64,000 bases of DNA, taken from assembly GCA_963715455.1 (NCBI GenBank), contig OY970245.1, positions 2,418,001 to 2,482,000 of the forward strand. Reading direction: 5' to 3'. A program made the position numbers and the translations under genes. Source of the DNA: VRUE01 sp963715455. GTDB taxonomy: Bacteria; Actinomycetota; Thermoleophilia; Solirubrobacterales; 70-9. Within the stretch, counting starts at the first letter, position 1. Every line of letters starts with the position of its first letter. The notes under the pieces were generated by a model. That model was given only the letters and a program-made list of their open reading frames with translations. It was not told the origin of the DNA and searched no databases. Shown one piece after another: positions 36,379 through 45,334 of this stretch.

Positions 36379-38360
36379 TTAGGCGTGCGCTTGCCAAGGA
36401 AGGCGCCGATGCCCTCCTTGGCGTCCTCGCTGCGGAAGGCGGTAGCGAAGCCCTGCTTCTCGGCCTCGATGCCTTGGTCGAGGTCGCCGGCGTGCGAGAC
36501 GAGCTTGACCTGCTCGACCGCTACCGGTGCCTGGCCGGCGAGCTTGCGGCCCCACATCAGAGCGGTCTCGAAGAGCTCATGATCGGGCACGACGCGGTTG
36601 GCAAGGCCCGCTTCGAGCGCCTCGCCGGCGAGGATCGCGTCGCCGACCAGATTCATCTCTAGAGCCTTGTTGGGCCCGACCAGGCGCGGCAGGCGCTGAG
36701 TGCCGCCGAAGCCGGGAATGATCCCCAGCTTCACCTCAGGCTGGCCGAAGACCGCTGCCTCTGCGGCGATGCGCACGTCGCAGGCCATCGCCAGCTCGCA
36801 ACCGCCGCCGAAGGCGATCGCGTTGACGGCGGCGATCGTCGCCACGCGAGCCTGCCCGAAGTCACGCAGCAGCGCGTGGGCGGTGTGGATCAACTCCTCG
36901 CCGCCGCCCTCGTCCATCTGGGTGAAGGCCTTGATGTCGGCGCCGGCCGAGAAGACGATGGGGACCGAAGAGGCGATCACCATCGCCCCCGCGTCGCTCG
37001 CCTTGACCCGCTCCCAAACCGTCCCCAGGTCGCGGATCACGTCGGGCGAGACGGCGTTCATCGGCGCATTGGCGAGCCAGGCGATCGCCACATTGCCACG
37101 CGTCTCGAGCTTGACCGTCTCCGCCTGCTCGCCCTCATCGGGCTGCGGGTAGGGGTAGAAGCCTTGGCCGGTGGCCATTCCCAACCGCCCCTGGGCGACC
37201 AGGCGGCGCAGCAGCACCGGCGGCGCGAAGCGCTCTCCATAGCGCTCCTGCAGACCCTCCATGCGCTCCAGCACCGTGCCGAGGCCCTCGACGTCGGCTT
37301 TCCAGAAGGGGGGCAGCAGGCCTTTGCGCGGGTCGAGGCCGGCGCCGGCCATCATCCCCAGGTCGATGTCGCGCACCGAGCAAACGCCCTCCTCGACCAG
37401 CAGACAGGCCTCGATCAGCGCTCGGCAGGTGAAGAGCGCGATCAGCTCCTCGGCGTCGGGATCGGCCTCGCCGGGAATGCTCTGCTCACCCTCCTTGAAG
37501 AAGCCCTCGCCGCCCGACTTGGCACCGAGCTTGCCGTCGGCAACCAGCTGCTTGAGGCCTTGGTGGACGTAGAAGCTCTCGCCGTAGGAATCGGCGAGGT
37601 GCTCGGCGACGTGCAGCACCGTGTCGAGGCCGAGCAAGTCAGTGAGAAAGAAGGGACCCATCGGCGCCAGCTGGGCGCCGGCGATCGCCTCGTCGATCGC
37701 CTTGAGCGAGAGACCTCGCTCCTCCTGGACGCGCCAGATCTCGCCGATCGTCGCCATCAGGATGCGGTTGACGACGAAGCCGGGCACCTCGCCGCAGACG
37801 ATCGGCTGCTTCTTGATCGCCTGGGCGAAGTTGTAGGCGACGGTGGCGGTCTCCTCGGAGGTGTCCTCACCAGCGATCACCTCCACCAGGGGCATGATCG
37901 AAGCGGGGTAGAAGAAGTGGAAGCCGACGACCTTGTCGGGGCGCAGCGTCGTCTCCCCCATCTCGGTGATCGAGAGCGAGGAAGTGTTGGAGGCGAGAAT
38001 CGCGTGACCGGGCGTCGCCGCGTCGAGCTCGCGGAAGACGGCCTGCTTGATCTCCATCTTCTCCGGCACCGCCTCGATGACGAAGTCGACGTCGCCGAAC
38101 TCCTCGTAGGTGGTGGTGCCGGTGACCAGGCCCACCACCTCGGCGAGCCGGGCATCGGCCTGCTCCTGGGTCAGCTTCTCCTTCTTGACCAGGCGGGCGA
38201 GCTGGCCCTCGGTGACCGCGCGCGCCTTCTCGACCGCGGCATCGACGAACTGCTGGTCGATGTCCTTGACGACGACGGGGATGTCAGCCGCGGCGATCGC
38301 CTGCGCGATCTCACCGCCCATTGTGCCGCCGCCGACAACGGCGGCCTTCGATACGAACAT
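36363..38360 (-). CDS. Fused 3-hydroxyacyl-CoA dehydrogenase / enoyl-CoA hydratase
   Basis: 665 residues from ATG 38360 (GGAGG about 10 nt upstream). The dehydrogenase half comes first: GGGTMGGEIA (NAD-binding), IEAVPEKMEIK, SNTSSLSI and HFFYPASIMPLVEV with the catalytic His. A second HAD-C-like domain follows to ~410. The crotonase half (about 425–660) has AIAWLANAPMNAVSP, FSAGADIKAF for the oxyanion hole, and FGGGCELAMACDVRIA. The order is opposite to FadB/TFP (hydratase first). It should do two steps of fatty-acid beta-oxidation. Confidence 0.93.
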   Translation of the reverse strand: MFVSKAAVVGGGTMGGEIAQAIAAADIPVVVKDIDQQFVDAAVEKARAVTEGQLARLVKKEKLTQEQADARLAEVVGLVTGTTTYEEFGDVDFVIEAVPEKMEIKQAVFRELDAATPGHAILASNTSSLSITEMGETTLRPDKVVGFHFFYPASIMPLVEVIAGEDTSEETATVAYNFAQAIKKQPIVCGEVPGFVVNRILMATIGEIWRVQEERGLSLKAIDEAIAGAQLAPMGPFFLTDLLGLDTVLHVAEHLADSYGESFYVHQGLKQLVADGKLGAKSGGEGFFKEGEQSIPGEADPDAEELIALFTCRALIEACLLVEEGVCSVRDIDLGMMAGAGLDPRKGLLPPFWKADVEGLGTVLERMEGLQERYGERFAPPVLLRRLVAQGRLGMATGQGFYPYPQPDEGEQAETVKLETRGNVAIAWLANAPMNAVSPDVIRDLGTVWERVKASDAGAMVIASSVPIVFSAGADIKAFTQMDEGGGEELIHTAHALLRDFGQARVATIAAVNAIAFGGGCELAMACDVRIAAEAAVFGQPEVKLGIIPGFGGTQRLPRLVGPNKALEMNLVGDAILAGEALEAGLANRVVPDHELFETALMWGRKLAGQAPVAVEQVKLVSHAGDLDQGIEAEKQGFATAFRSEDAKEGIGAFLGKRTPKWSGK

Positions 38361-38539
38361 TGGCTTGCGATTCCTCCAGGGATTGTGGGCGGCAGAAGGC
38401 TATAGGTGAGTCGCTCTGGGTAGCCAGCCGGACACACCTGGCCATAGGTGCCGAGATTTTCGGGGCGATTGGAGCTACGGTGAGCGATGTATAAGCTTTC
38501 CTGATTATTCAGTTCATATAGCCACTACGAGGAGGCAAG

Positions 38540-40162
38540 GTGGAGGCGATGCACGGAAGGCACGGTTGGTGGGCTCAGGTTCCTCAGCAAAACGCGTGCA
38601 ACGTCCTGGCGGAGCCCGAGAACAGGCAGATCGCCGGTCGTCTCCGGCGAATGACGCCGCTTCTTGCTCTCGTTCTCTGCGTGCTCGGAAGCATTCCCGC
38701 TTCGGCGGCGGCGGCGCCACCAACCGCTACCACCGAAGCAGCAACGGCAGTCAGCTACGAACAGGCGACCCTCAAAGGCACGGTCAACCCCGAAGGCGCC
38801 GCCACCACCTACTACTTCGAATACGGAGAAACTACGTCCTACGGAAGCAAAATCCCGATCACCCCGGAATCGGTTGGCTCTGGCACCACCAACGTTTCCG
38901 TCAGCAAGCTTGTGACGGGTCTCAAACAGAGCACCACTTACCACTTCCGAATCGCTGCCGAAAGCGAAGGGGGGACGGCGCAGGGCGAAGATGCGGTCTT
39001 CACGACGGCCGGCTTCAACTTCTCATTCTCTGAACCAGGCTCCGGCAACGGGCAGCTCGCTCAACCCTTCGATCTCGCGATCGACTCCGAAGGTGCCATC
39101 TGGGTCGCCGACACGGAAAACAGCCGGGTTGAGAAGTTCAACGAAAAAGGCGAATACGTTGCCCAATTTGGCAAAAAAGGCACGGGCAGCGGCGAATTCG
39201 AATCGCCGGAGGGGATCGCGATCGACTCCGAAGGCAACATCTGGGTCGTCGACTCCGGCAACAACCGCGTGCAGAAGTTCAACTCCAAAGGCGAATTCCT
39301 CGGTAAATTCGGAGAAGAAGGTTCCGGAGAAGGCCAGTTCAAATCCCCCAGCGGGATCGCCTTCGACTCTTCGGACAGGCCGTTCATCGTCGACACCGGA
39401 AATGATCGCGTGCAGAAGTTCAACGGCTCCTTCAAATTCCTAAGCCAGGTTGGCAAAGAAGGCTCCGGTGAAGCTGAATTCAAATCACCCACCGGAATTG
39501 ACATCGATTCTGCTGGACGCCTGTGGGTTGTCGATACCGGCAACAACCGGGTGCAACGATTCAACGCATCAACGTTCAACTACATCTCCAAATTCGGCAA
39601 AGAAGGCTCCGGCAACAACGTCGAATTCCAGAATCCCATTGGAGTTCTGAGCGACTTCCAGGAAAGGATCTGGGTCGTCGACTCCGGCAACAATCGCGTG
39701 CAGAAGTTCAACAGGGAAGGCGAACTCCAGGACCAGATCGGCAAAGAAGGCAGCGGGGCCGGGCAGTTCATCGAACCGACCGGGATCGCGGCGCCTGCTA
39801 CGCAGAAACTCCTGATCCTCGATGCCGGCAACGATCGGGTGGAGGGCTGGACGGTCAAGGCTGAGCCCCCGAAGGCAACCACCAACCCGGCGAGTAACGT
39901 CAAAACCAGTTCAGCGACCCTGAACGCAAACCTCAACCCGGAGGCTTTCGCCACCACCTACTACTTCGAGTACGGCCTGACCGAATCCTACGGCACGAAA
40001 ATCCCACTCGTGCCTGAATCGATCGGCTCGGGCACCGCCAACGTGCTGGTCGAACAGCCCATCACCGGCCTCAGCGAAGGCACCCGCTACCACTTCAGGG
40101 TGGTGGCTGAAAGTGCGGCGGGAACGTCCGTGGGGATCGACCGGACGTTCAAAACGCTGTAG
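38540..40162 (+). CDS. Secreted six-bladed NHL propeller flanked by two FN3-like domains
   Basis: 540 residues from GTG 38540 (ACGAGGAGG 5 nt upstream); ATG 38549 is the alternative. A hydrophobic signal (about 39–58) is followed by an FN3-like domain (~62–155). Six NHL blades of ~47 residues come next (~158–440), each with the pattern G-x-G-x-F-x-x-P-x-G-I-A-x-D then (V)VDTGNNRVQKF. A second FN3-like domain (~445–540) is clearly related to the first (ATTYYFEYG in both). Such proteins are usually extracellular binding proteins. Codon use is richer in A-ending codons (GAA, AAA) than neighbouring housekeeping genes. Confidence 0.85.
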   Translation: MEAMHGRHGWWAQVPQQNACNVLAEPENRQIAGRLRRMTPLLALVLCVLGSIPASAAAAPPTATTEAATAVSYEQATLKGTVNPEGAATTYYFEYGETTSYGSKIPITPESVGSGTTNVSVSKLVTGLKQSTTYHFRIAAESEGGTAQGEDAVFTTAGFNFSFSEPGSGNGQLAQPFDLAIDSEGAIWVADTENSRVEKFNEKGEYVAQFGKKGTGSGEFESPEGIAIDSEGNIWVVDSGNNRVQKFNSKGEFLGKFGEEGSGEGQFKSPSGIAFDSSDRPFIVDTGNDRVQKFNGSFKFLSQVGKEGSGEAEFKSPTGIDIDSAGRLWVVDTGNNRVQRFNASTFNYISKFGKEGSGNNVEFQNPIGVLSDFQERIWVVDSGNNRVQKFNREGELQDQIGKEGSGAGQFIEPTGIAAPATQKLLILDAGNDRVEGWTVKAEPPKATTNPASNVKTSSATLNANLNPEAFATTYYFEYGLTESYGTKIPLVPESIGSGTANVLVEQPITGLSEGTRYHFRVVAESAAGTSVGIDRTFKTL

Positions 40163-40299
40163 CTGGCCGCGCCACATTCGAGCTGAGGCGAAGCTTTCGG
40201 GTCGTATTGGAGTTGTGTACGAACCCGAGGTGTTCGGCGATTCCCTTCGTGCGGCGGAACGCTTTAGGTTGGCGCGATCTCTACCGATAAAGGCCTTTC

Positions 40300-40815
40300 A
40301 TGCTTCGGTGGGGAATGATCTTGGTCGTGTGCGGATGCCTGCTGGGACCGGTGGCGAGCGCCAGCGCCGCAGTGCCGGACGCCACGCTGCTGCCCGGTGG
40401 CCGTGCGGTCGCACCGGCCTCGGCCCCTCCGGCGGTCAAGGCGATGATCGAAGCGGGGAACCGCATCCACAACCGGCCCTACCGCTGGGGCGGCGGCCAT
40501 CGCGGCTGGAGCTCGCGCGGCTATGACTGCTCGGGCTCGGTCAGCTACGTGATGCATGCCGCTGGCCTGCTCGAAGCACCGCTCGACTCGCGCGGCTTCA
40601 TGCGCTGGGGCGGCGGTGGCCCGGGCCAGTGGGTACGTATCTATGCCAACGACGGGCACGTCTTCGCGGTGATCGCCGGCCTGCGCTGGGACACCTCGAT
40701 GACCGATGACGGCGACGCCCACGGCCCCGGCTGGAGCGAAACCATGCGCTCGGGGCGCGGCTTCCGCCTGCGCCACCCGGTAGGTCTGCTGCAGGCCGAG
40801 CCGCTTTCCAGCTGA
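40300..40815 (+). CDS. Secreted NlpC/P60-like cysteine peptidase
   Basis: 171 residues. An N-terminal signal sequence (about 1–24, ending ASA) precedes a compact domain. The catalytic Cys is in GYDCSGSVSYVMHAAG (about 75), and the His in YANDGHVFAVIAG (about 119). NlpC/P60 enzymes cleave D-glutamyl–diaminopimelate bonds in peptidoglycan stems. The protein is just the catalytic domain with no SH3 or LysM part, so its cell-wall targeting is unclear. It is upstream of the glutamine synthetase gene, on the same strand, with 160 nt between them. Confidence 0.8.
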   Translation: MLRWGMILVVCGCLLGPVASASAAVPDATLLPGGRAVAPASAPPAVKAMIEAGNRIHNRPYRWGGGHRGWSSRGYDCSGSVSYVMHAAGLLEAPLDSRGFMRWGGGGPGQWVRIYANDGHVFAVIAGLRWDTSMTDDGDAHGPGWSETMRSGRGFRLRHPVGLLQAEPLSS

Positions 40816-40820
40816 CAGGC

Positions 40821-40861
40821 GGTACAAGCCCCGATCGCGATCCTTGTACCCGGGTACAAAG
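40821..40861. promoter_or_regulatory. Three-half-site palindrome ahead of glutamine synthetase III
   Basis: GGTACAAG (40821–40828) and CTTGTACC (40843–40850) form an inverted repeat with a 14-nt spacer. The second half is also part of a perfect 16-bp palindrome TTGTACCCGGGTACAA (40844–40859). A TATAAA lies at 40900–40905. The layout looks like a repressor or activator operator. It does not resemble the GlnR consensus I know. Confidence 0.65.
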
Positions 40862-40974
40862 GCATCTTCGAGCCGCCGTCGCTAGGCTCTTTTGGCTCTT
40901 ATAAAGGGAGTGGACCGGTAACCGACCGTGCCTGCCGCCCCGGGCACGACGCCAAGCGAGGGACGAACAGAGCG

Positions 40975-43122
40975 ATGACCCGTATCCGCCAGCAGAACGT
41001 AACCGCAGCCCAGTGGAGCTCCAACGGAGAGGCCCTTGGCGCGCTCGACCTGACCCAGCCCGAGAACAACCCCTTCGGCGCCAACGTCTTCTCCGTTGCC
41101 GTGCAGCGCGAACGCCTGCCCGCCGACGTCTTCGAGAAGCTGCAGGCGACCCTCGCCGGTGGCGAAGCGCTCGATCCGAGCCTCGCCGACGCCGTCGCCG
41201 AGGCGATGAAGGAATGGGCGTTGGAGAACGGCGCCACCCACTTCACCCACATGTTCCAGCCGCTGACCGGCTCCACGGCGGAGAAGCACGACTCCTTCTT
41301 CGAGCCGAAGGGCGGCGAGGGCGCGGCGCTGGCCGGCTTCTCGGGCAAAGAGCTGGTCCAAGGCGAGCCCGATGCCTCCTCCTTCCCAACCGGCGGCGTG
41401 CGCGCCACCTTCGAGGCGCGCGGCTACACCGCCTGGGACCCCACCTCCCCCGCCTTCATCCTCGAGAACCCCAATGGGGCACTGCTCTGCATCCCGACCG
41501 CCTTCGCCTCCTGGACCGGCGAGGCGCTCGACGGCAAGATCCCGCTGCTGCGCTCGATGGACGCCCTCTCGCGCTCGGCGATCAAGGCGCTGCGCCTGCT
41601 CGGCGACAGCGAGAGCCAGCGCGTCTTCACCACGGTCGGGCCCGAGCAGGAGTACTTCCTGATCGACGAGCAGTTCTTCTTCGAGCGTCCCGACCTGATC
41701 ACCACCGGGCGCACCCTGTTCGGCGCCAAGCCACCCAAGGGCCACGAGCTCGACGACCACTACTTCGGCTCGATCCCCGAGCGAGTGCTCGCCTTCATGA
41801 TGGAGTCTGAGCTCGAGGCGCGCAAGCTCGGCATCCCGGTCAAGACCCGCCACAACGAGGTGGCGCCGGGTCAGTACGAGATCGCCCCAGTCTTCGAGAA
41901 CTCCAACGTCGGCTCCGACCACCAGCAGCTGATGATGCAGGTGCTGGAGAGCGTCGCCCGCCGCTACGGGCTGGTCTGCCTGTTGCACGAGAAGCCCTTT
42001 GCCGGCGTCAACGGCTCGGGCAAGCACAACAACTGGTCGATGAGCACCGACAGCGGGTCCAACCTGCTCGATCCCGGTGACACGCCCGCCGACAACATCC
42101 ACTTCCTCTTCTTCTGCGCGGCGGTGATCCAGGCCGTCAACAAGCACCAGGGCTTGCTGCGCGCCTCGGTCGCCAACATCGGCCAGGACCACCGCCTCGG
42201 CGCCAACGAGGCGCCGCCGGCGATCATCTCGATCTTCCTCGGCGGCGAGCTGGAGAAGGTCTTCGAGGCGATCGCCAGCGGCGAGGGGGACCCGCACACG
42301 CCGGCCTCCTTCCTCGAGCTGGGGGCGACCGTGCTGCCGGCCCTGCCGATGCACGGCGGTGACCGCAACCGCACCTCGCCCTTCGCCTTCACCGGCAACA
42401 AGTTCGAGTTCCGGGCGCTGGGCTCGAGCATGTCGCTGGCCTTCCCCAACACGGTGCTCAACACGATCGCCGCCGAGGCGATCGACGAGCTGGCCGACAA
42501 GCTCGAGGCCAAGACGGGCGGCGGCATGGACGTCGCCGAGGCCGTGATCGAGGTGGTCAAGGAGGCCTACTCGGCCAACAAGCAGGTCTGCTTCGGCGGC
42601 GACAACTACGACGAGGCCTGGCACGCGGAAGCCGAGCAGCGCGGGCTGAAGAATCTGCGCACGACCCCTGACGCGCTGCCCGAGGTGCTCAGCGAGCAGA
42701 CCGTCGCTGCCTTCGAGAACTACGACGTGCTCTCCAAGCGCGAGCTCGAGTCGCGTTATGAGGTCTGGGTTGAGCAGTACTCGATCCGCGCCAACATCGA
42801 GGCCGAGACCACCTTCTCGATCGCCAAGACGATGATCCTGCCGGCGGCGCTGCGCCACCTGGCGCTGATCGGCGAGGCCGGCGCGGCCGACCTCGAAGAC
42901 GAGGCCAAGAGCCTGGTCTCGGAGCTGAACACAGCGCTCGCCGAGTTGGCGAAGGCCAACGCCGACCCTGGCCTCGAGGGTCTCGACTGGGCGATCCACG
43001 CACGTGACAAGCAGATCGCCGCGATGGAGCAGGTGCGCGAGGCAGCCGACAAGCTGGAGAAGGTCGTCGCCGACGATCTCTGGCCGCTGCCCAAGTACGA
43101 GGAGATGCTCTTCATTAAGTAG
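40975..43122 (+). CDS. glnN: Glutamine synthetase, class III (GlnN type)
   Basis: 715 residues, the size of GSIII. Features are a GSIII N-terminal domain, TVGPEQEYFLIDE with catalytic glutamates, KTRHNEVAPGQYEIAPVFE, KPFAGVNGSGKHNNWSM, and GNKFEFRALGSSMSLAFPNT near the C-terminus. It condenses glutamate and ammonia with ATP. GSIII forms dodecamers and is not controlled by adenylylation. Start at ATG 40975 (CGAGGGACGAAC as ribosome-binding site). It could cooperate with the ammonium transporter/PII pair about 15 kb away. A long antisense frame opposite it is a codon-bias artefact. Confidence 0.96.
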   Translation: MTRIRQQNVTAAQWSSNGEALGALDLTQPENNPFGANVFSVAVQRERLPADVFEKLQATLAGGEALDPSLADAVAEAMKEWALENGATHFTHMFQPLTGSTAEKHDSFFEPKGGEGAALAGFSGKELVQGEPDASSFPTGGVRATFEARGYTAWDPTSPAFILENPNGALLCIPTAFASWTGEALDGKIPLLRSMDALSRSAIKALRLLGDSESQRVFTTVGPEQEYFLIDEQFFFERPDLITTGRTLFGAKPPKGHELDDHYFGSIPERVLAFMMESELEARKLGIPVKTRHNEVAPGQYEIAPVFENSNVGSDHQQLMMQVLESVARRYGLVCLLHEKPFAGVNGSGKHNNWSMSTDSGSNLLDPGDTPADNIHFLFFCAAVIQAVNKHQGLLRASVANIGQDHRLGANEAPPAIISIFLGGELEKVFEAIASGEGDPHTPASFLELGATVLPALPMHGGDRNRTSPFAFTGNKFEFRALGSSMSLAFPNTVLNTIAAEAIDELADKLEAKTGGGMDVAEAVIEVVKEAYSANKQVCFGGDNYDEAWHAEAEQRGLKNLRTTPDALPEVLSEQTVAAFENYDVLSKRELESRYEVWVEQYSIRANIEAETTFSIAKTMILPAALRHLALIGEAGAADLEDEAKSLVSELNTALAELAKANADPGLEGLDWAIHARDKQIAAMEQVREAADKLEKVVADDLWPLPKYEEMLFIK

Positions 43123-43142
43123 CGGCGGTTAAGTAGCGGCGG
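43115..43142. repeat. 14-bp tandem duplication at the convergent stops
   Basis: TTAAGTAGCGGCGG occurs twice in a row, at 43115–43128 and 43129–43142. The first copy supplies the glnN TAG stop, the second the minus-strand TAA stop of the flavin oxidase. Confidence 0.85.
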
Positions 43143-44520
43143 CCGACCGGATCGGGTGGTGCAGGTGGAAGACGTCCCCCGGGTCGTACTCCGCCTTCAC
43201 CGCCGCCAGCCGCTCGTAGTTCTCGCGCCCGTAGCCCGAGACGATGCGTTCCTCGCCCTCGTCACCGACGAAGTTGAGGTAGGTGGCGCCGGTCGCGAAG
43301 GGCTTCATCTCGGCACATAGGTCGCGTGTCCAGCGGATCGCCCGCTCGTCGTCGGCCGGGTCCTCCCACATGGTCAGTGGGTGGACCACCCAGGGCGAAG
43401 AGCGCGTCGCCAGCGGTGACTCTGTGGCGCGGCGGGAGACGGCGCCGCCCCAGGGGAAGATGATGTGCTGGGTCGGTGAGGGAATAATCACCCCGTCCGC
43501 CTTGGCGCAGAAGGCGTCAATCGCCGCGTCGGGCAGCTCGTCGAGGTACTCCGCTGACCAGTAATTGCGGTAGCCGGGCGGGTCGTCGAGCATCGACTGC
43601 AGCTCGGCGTAGGGCATCGCGGCGATCATCTCCCCCTCGGGCTCGAGGGCAAGCAGCGGCGCCATCGCCTCGCTCGCCTCGGCCTCGGGGCCCGTGTAGG
43701 TGACGAGGATCGCGCAGGCGAGCCGGTTGCGCAGGTGCTCGGGCACGAACTCCTCCGGTGGCCCGGTCAGGTAGAGCAGGCCACCGCCGACCTCGTCGGG
43801 TGCCGATTCGATGAACTCGCGATAGGCGCGGGTCAGCTCGGGCCCCTCGCCCGGCGACCAGAAGAGCAGCGCCGCGGTGAAGTCCGGCAGCAGGTGCAGA
43901 CGAAAGGTCAGCTCGGTGGCGATGCCGAAATTGCCGCCACCGCCGTGCAGGGCCCAGAACAGCTCTGGGTTCTCCTCTTCGCTGGCCCGCACCATGTGAC
44001 CGTCGGCGGCGAGGAGCTCAACGGCGAGCAGGTTGTCGCAGGCGAGTCCGAACTTACGCTCGATCCAGCCGGATCCCCCGCCCAGGGTGAGCCCGGCGAT
44101 CCCCGTGGTCGAGACGCGCCCGCCAGTCGCGGCGAGGCCGAGCGGCTGACAAGCAGCGTCAAAATGTCCCCAAGTGGCACCACCCTGCACAGTCGCGGTG
44201 CGCGCCTCTGGGTCGACGGTAACCGCATTCATCCGGCGCAGGTCGATGGTCAAACCACCGTCGGTGAGGCAAGCTCCGGCGACACTGTGTCCGCCGCCGC
44301 GGACCGCGACCTCGAGCTCGTTCTCGAGCGCGAAGGCAAGTGCCGAACGAACGTCCTCGACATCGGCACATTGGGCGATTGCCGCGGGCCGCTTGGCGAT
44401 CATCGAGTTGAAGATCGCGCGGGCCTCCTCGTAGCCGCCCTCGCCGTCGGCGATGACCTCGCCGTCAAAGGCAGAGCGGAAGCCGTCAAGGGTGGTGGAA
44501 TCGAGTGGCGCGGGGGACAT
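43129..44520 (-). CDS. FAD-binding oxidoreductase of the BBE/PCMH family
   Basis: 463 residues from ATG 44520, chosen for its AAAGGAGC ribosome-binding site; an ATG 21 codons upstream is also open. The FAD domain has VAVRGGGHSVAGA with the flavin-linked His, GATWGHFDAAC and VSTTGIAGLTLGGGSGW. The second flavin-linking Cys of bicovalent BBE enzymes (GxCxxxxxxG) is not there: the block reads GRVSTTGIAG. The C-terminus NYERLAAVKAEYDPGDVFH is the BBE substrate-domain tail. It should oxidise an alcohol, sugar or alkaloid-like substrate with oxygen. No signal peptide is visible. Confidence 0.9.
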   Translation of the reverse strand: MSPAPLDSTTLDGFRSAFDGEVIADGEGGYEEARAIFNSMIAKRPAAIAQCADVEDVRSALAFALENELEVAVRGGGHSVAGACLTDGGLTIDLRRMNAVTVDPEARTATVQGGATWGHFDAACQPLGLAATGGRVSTTGIAGLTLGGGSGWIERKFGLACDNLLAVELLAADGHMVRASEEENPELFWALHGGGGNFGIATELTFRLHLLPDFTAALLFWSPGEGPELTRAYREFIESAPDEVGGGLLYLTGPPEEFVPEHLRNRLACAILVTYTGPEAEASEAMAPLLALEPEGEMIAAMPYAELQSMLDDPPGYRNYWSAEYLDELPDAAIDAFCAKADGVIIPSPTQHIIFPWGGAVSRRATESPLATRSSPWVVHPLTMWEDPADDERAIRWTRDLCAEMKPFATGATYLNFVGDEGEERIVSGYGRENYERLAAVKAEYDPGDVFHLHHPIRSAAAT

Positions 44521-44637
44521 CGCGGCTCCTTTCGCGAAAATTGCCTCCCGCACCACCCTATTACCGCCCTCGTCAGCGGACAAGCGCTCGCTAGAAATGC
44601 GGCCGGAAGTGATGGCGCCTGGGTCGCTTGTCCAGCA

Positions 44638-45243
44638 TCAGCTTACGCTGGCGCAGATGGCGTAGATGCGTAGGTCGATCGTGGTGTCGAGCGAGGTCGA
44701 GTTGTTGAAGAGCTGGACGGACCAGCCCGTTCCGGTGCCGTTAGGGGCGCTGAGCGAGACGGTGACCTGGCGCTGCTGGCCGTTCTGGCCCGCGTTAGTA
44801 CCCAGGTCAGTGCCGCCGCCGATCGCTCGCTTGTTGCCCGGGCACTCGACGGTCTGCACGGCGCTGAGCCCGCGGAAGCCGCCGCTGTTCTGGATGAACA
44901 CTTCTTTGAAGGTCTGGTTGATGACCTCGTAGCCGGAGACGCCGGCCGGGCCCGTCGCCCCTCGGTCGCCTTTGGCGCCTTTGTCACCCTTGGCGCCTTT
45001 TTGTCCTTTGGGACCCTGGCTACCTCTCGGACCCTGGGGCCCGACAGGCAACCGGCCGAAGAGCCTGCAGGTCACCTTCTTCTGCCCGCTGAGAACTTTG
45101 GTCGGGCACTTGACCTTGACTTTGCCTGCTTTCGAGCTGCTGGCAGGAACGCTCGCCAGCGCAGCGACAGCCAGTCCGACAGCAGCGACAAGGGCGATCA
45201 TGCCCAGCGGTAGGGCGCGCCCAAGACTCGACAACTTACGCAT
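44638..45243 (-). CDS. Secreted protein with a short collagen-like triple-helix segment
   Basis: 201 residues. A signal peptide (about 1–33) is followed by a small region with two Cys (VKCPTKVLSGQKKVTCRLFG). Twelve uninterrupted G-x-y triplets come next (about 68–103), rich in Pro, Lys and Asp as in bacterial collagen-like proteins. The C-terminal ~95-residue domain is beta-rich with two Cys (VECPGNKRAIGGG and IYAICASVS) and could trimerise the helix. It probably sits outside the cell. It lies between the flavin oxidase gene and the large NHL gene, on the same strand. Confidence 0.8.
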   Translation of the reverse strand: MRKLSSLGRALPLGMIALVAAVGLAVAALASVPASSSKAGKVKVKCPTKVLSGQKKVTCRLFGRLPVGPQGPRGSQGPKGQKGAKGDKGAKGDRGATGPAGVSGYEVINQTFKEVFIQNSGGFRGLSAVQTVECPGNKRAIGGGTDLGTNAGQNGQQRQVTVSLSAPNGTGTGWSVQLFNNSTSLDTTIDLRIYAICASVS

Positions 45244-45334
45244 GCCTCTCCCTCCTCAGGTTCAGGTTCTGCGACCGCTACCCGCTATGAGCGGAACTCA
45301 AGCCCCCCGAGCGATTCCAGGGGGACCCGAGCTG

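Noticed and set aside
36876..38405. 509-codon plus-strand frame opposite the beta-oxidation fusion
   Set aside because: Antisense shadow; product lacks domain features.
40862..40974. Glutamine-responsive riboswitch in the glnN leader
   Set aside because: No recognisable glnA RNA core; the clear signal is a DNA palindrome further upstream.
40882..42999. 705-codon open frame on the minus strand opposite glnN
   Set aside because: Product is Arg/Gly/Val/Leu-rich with no known motif and mirrors the glnN codon bias. The plus strand holds a complete GSIII with all signatures.
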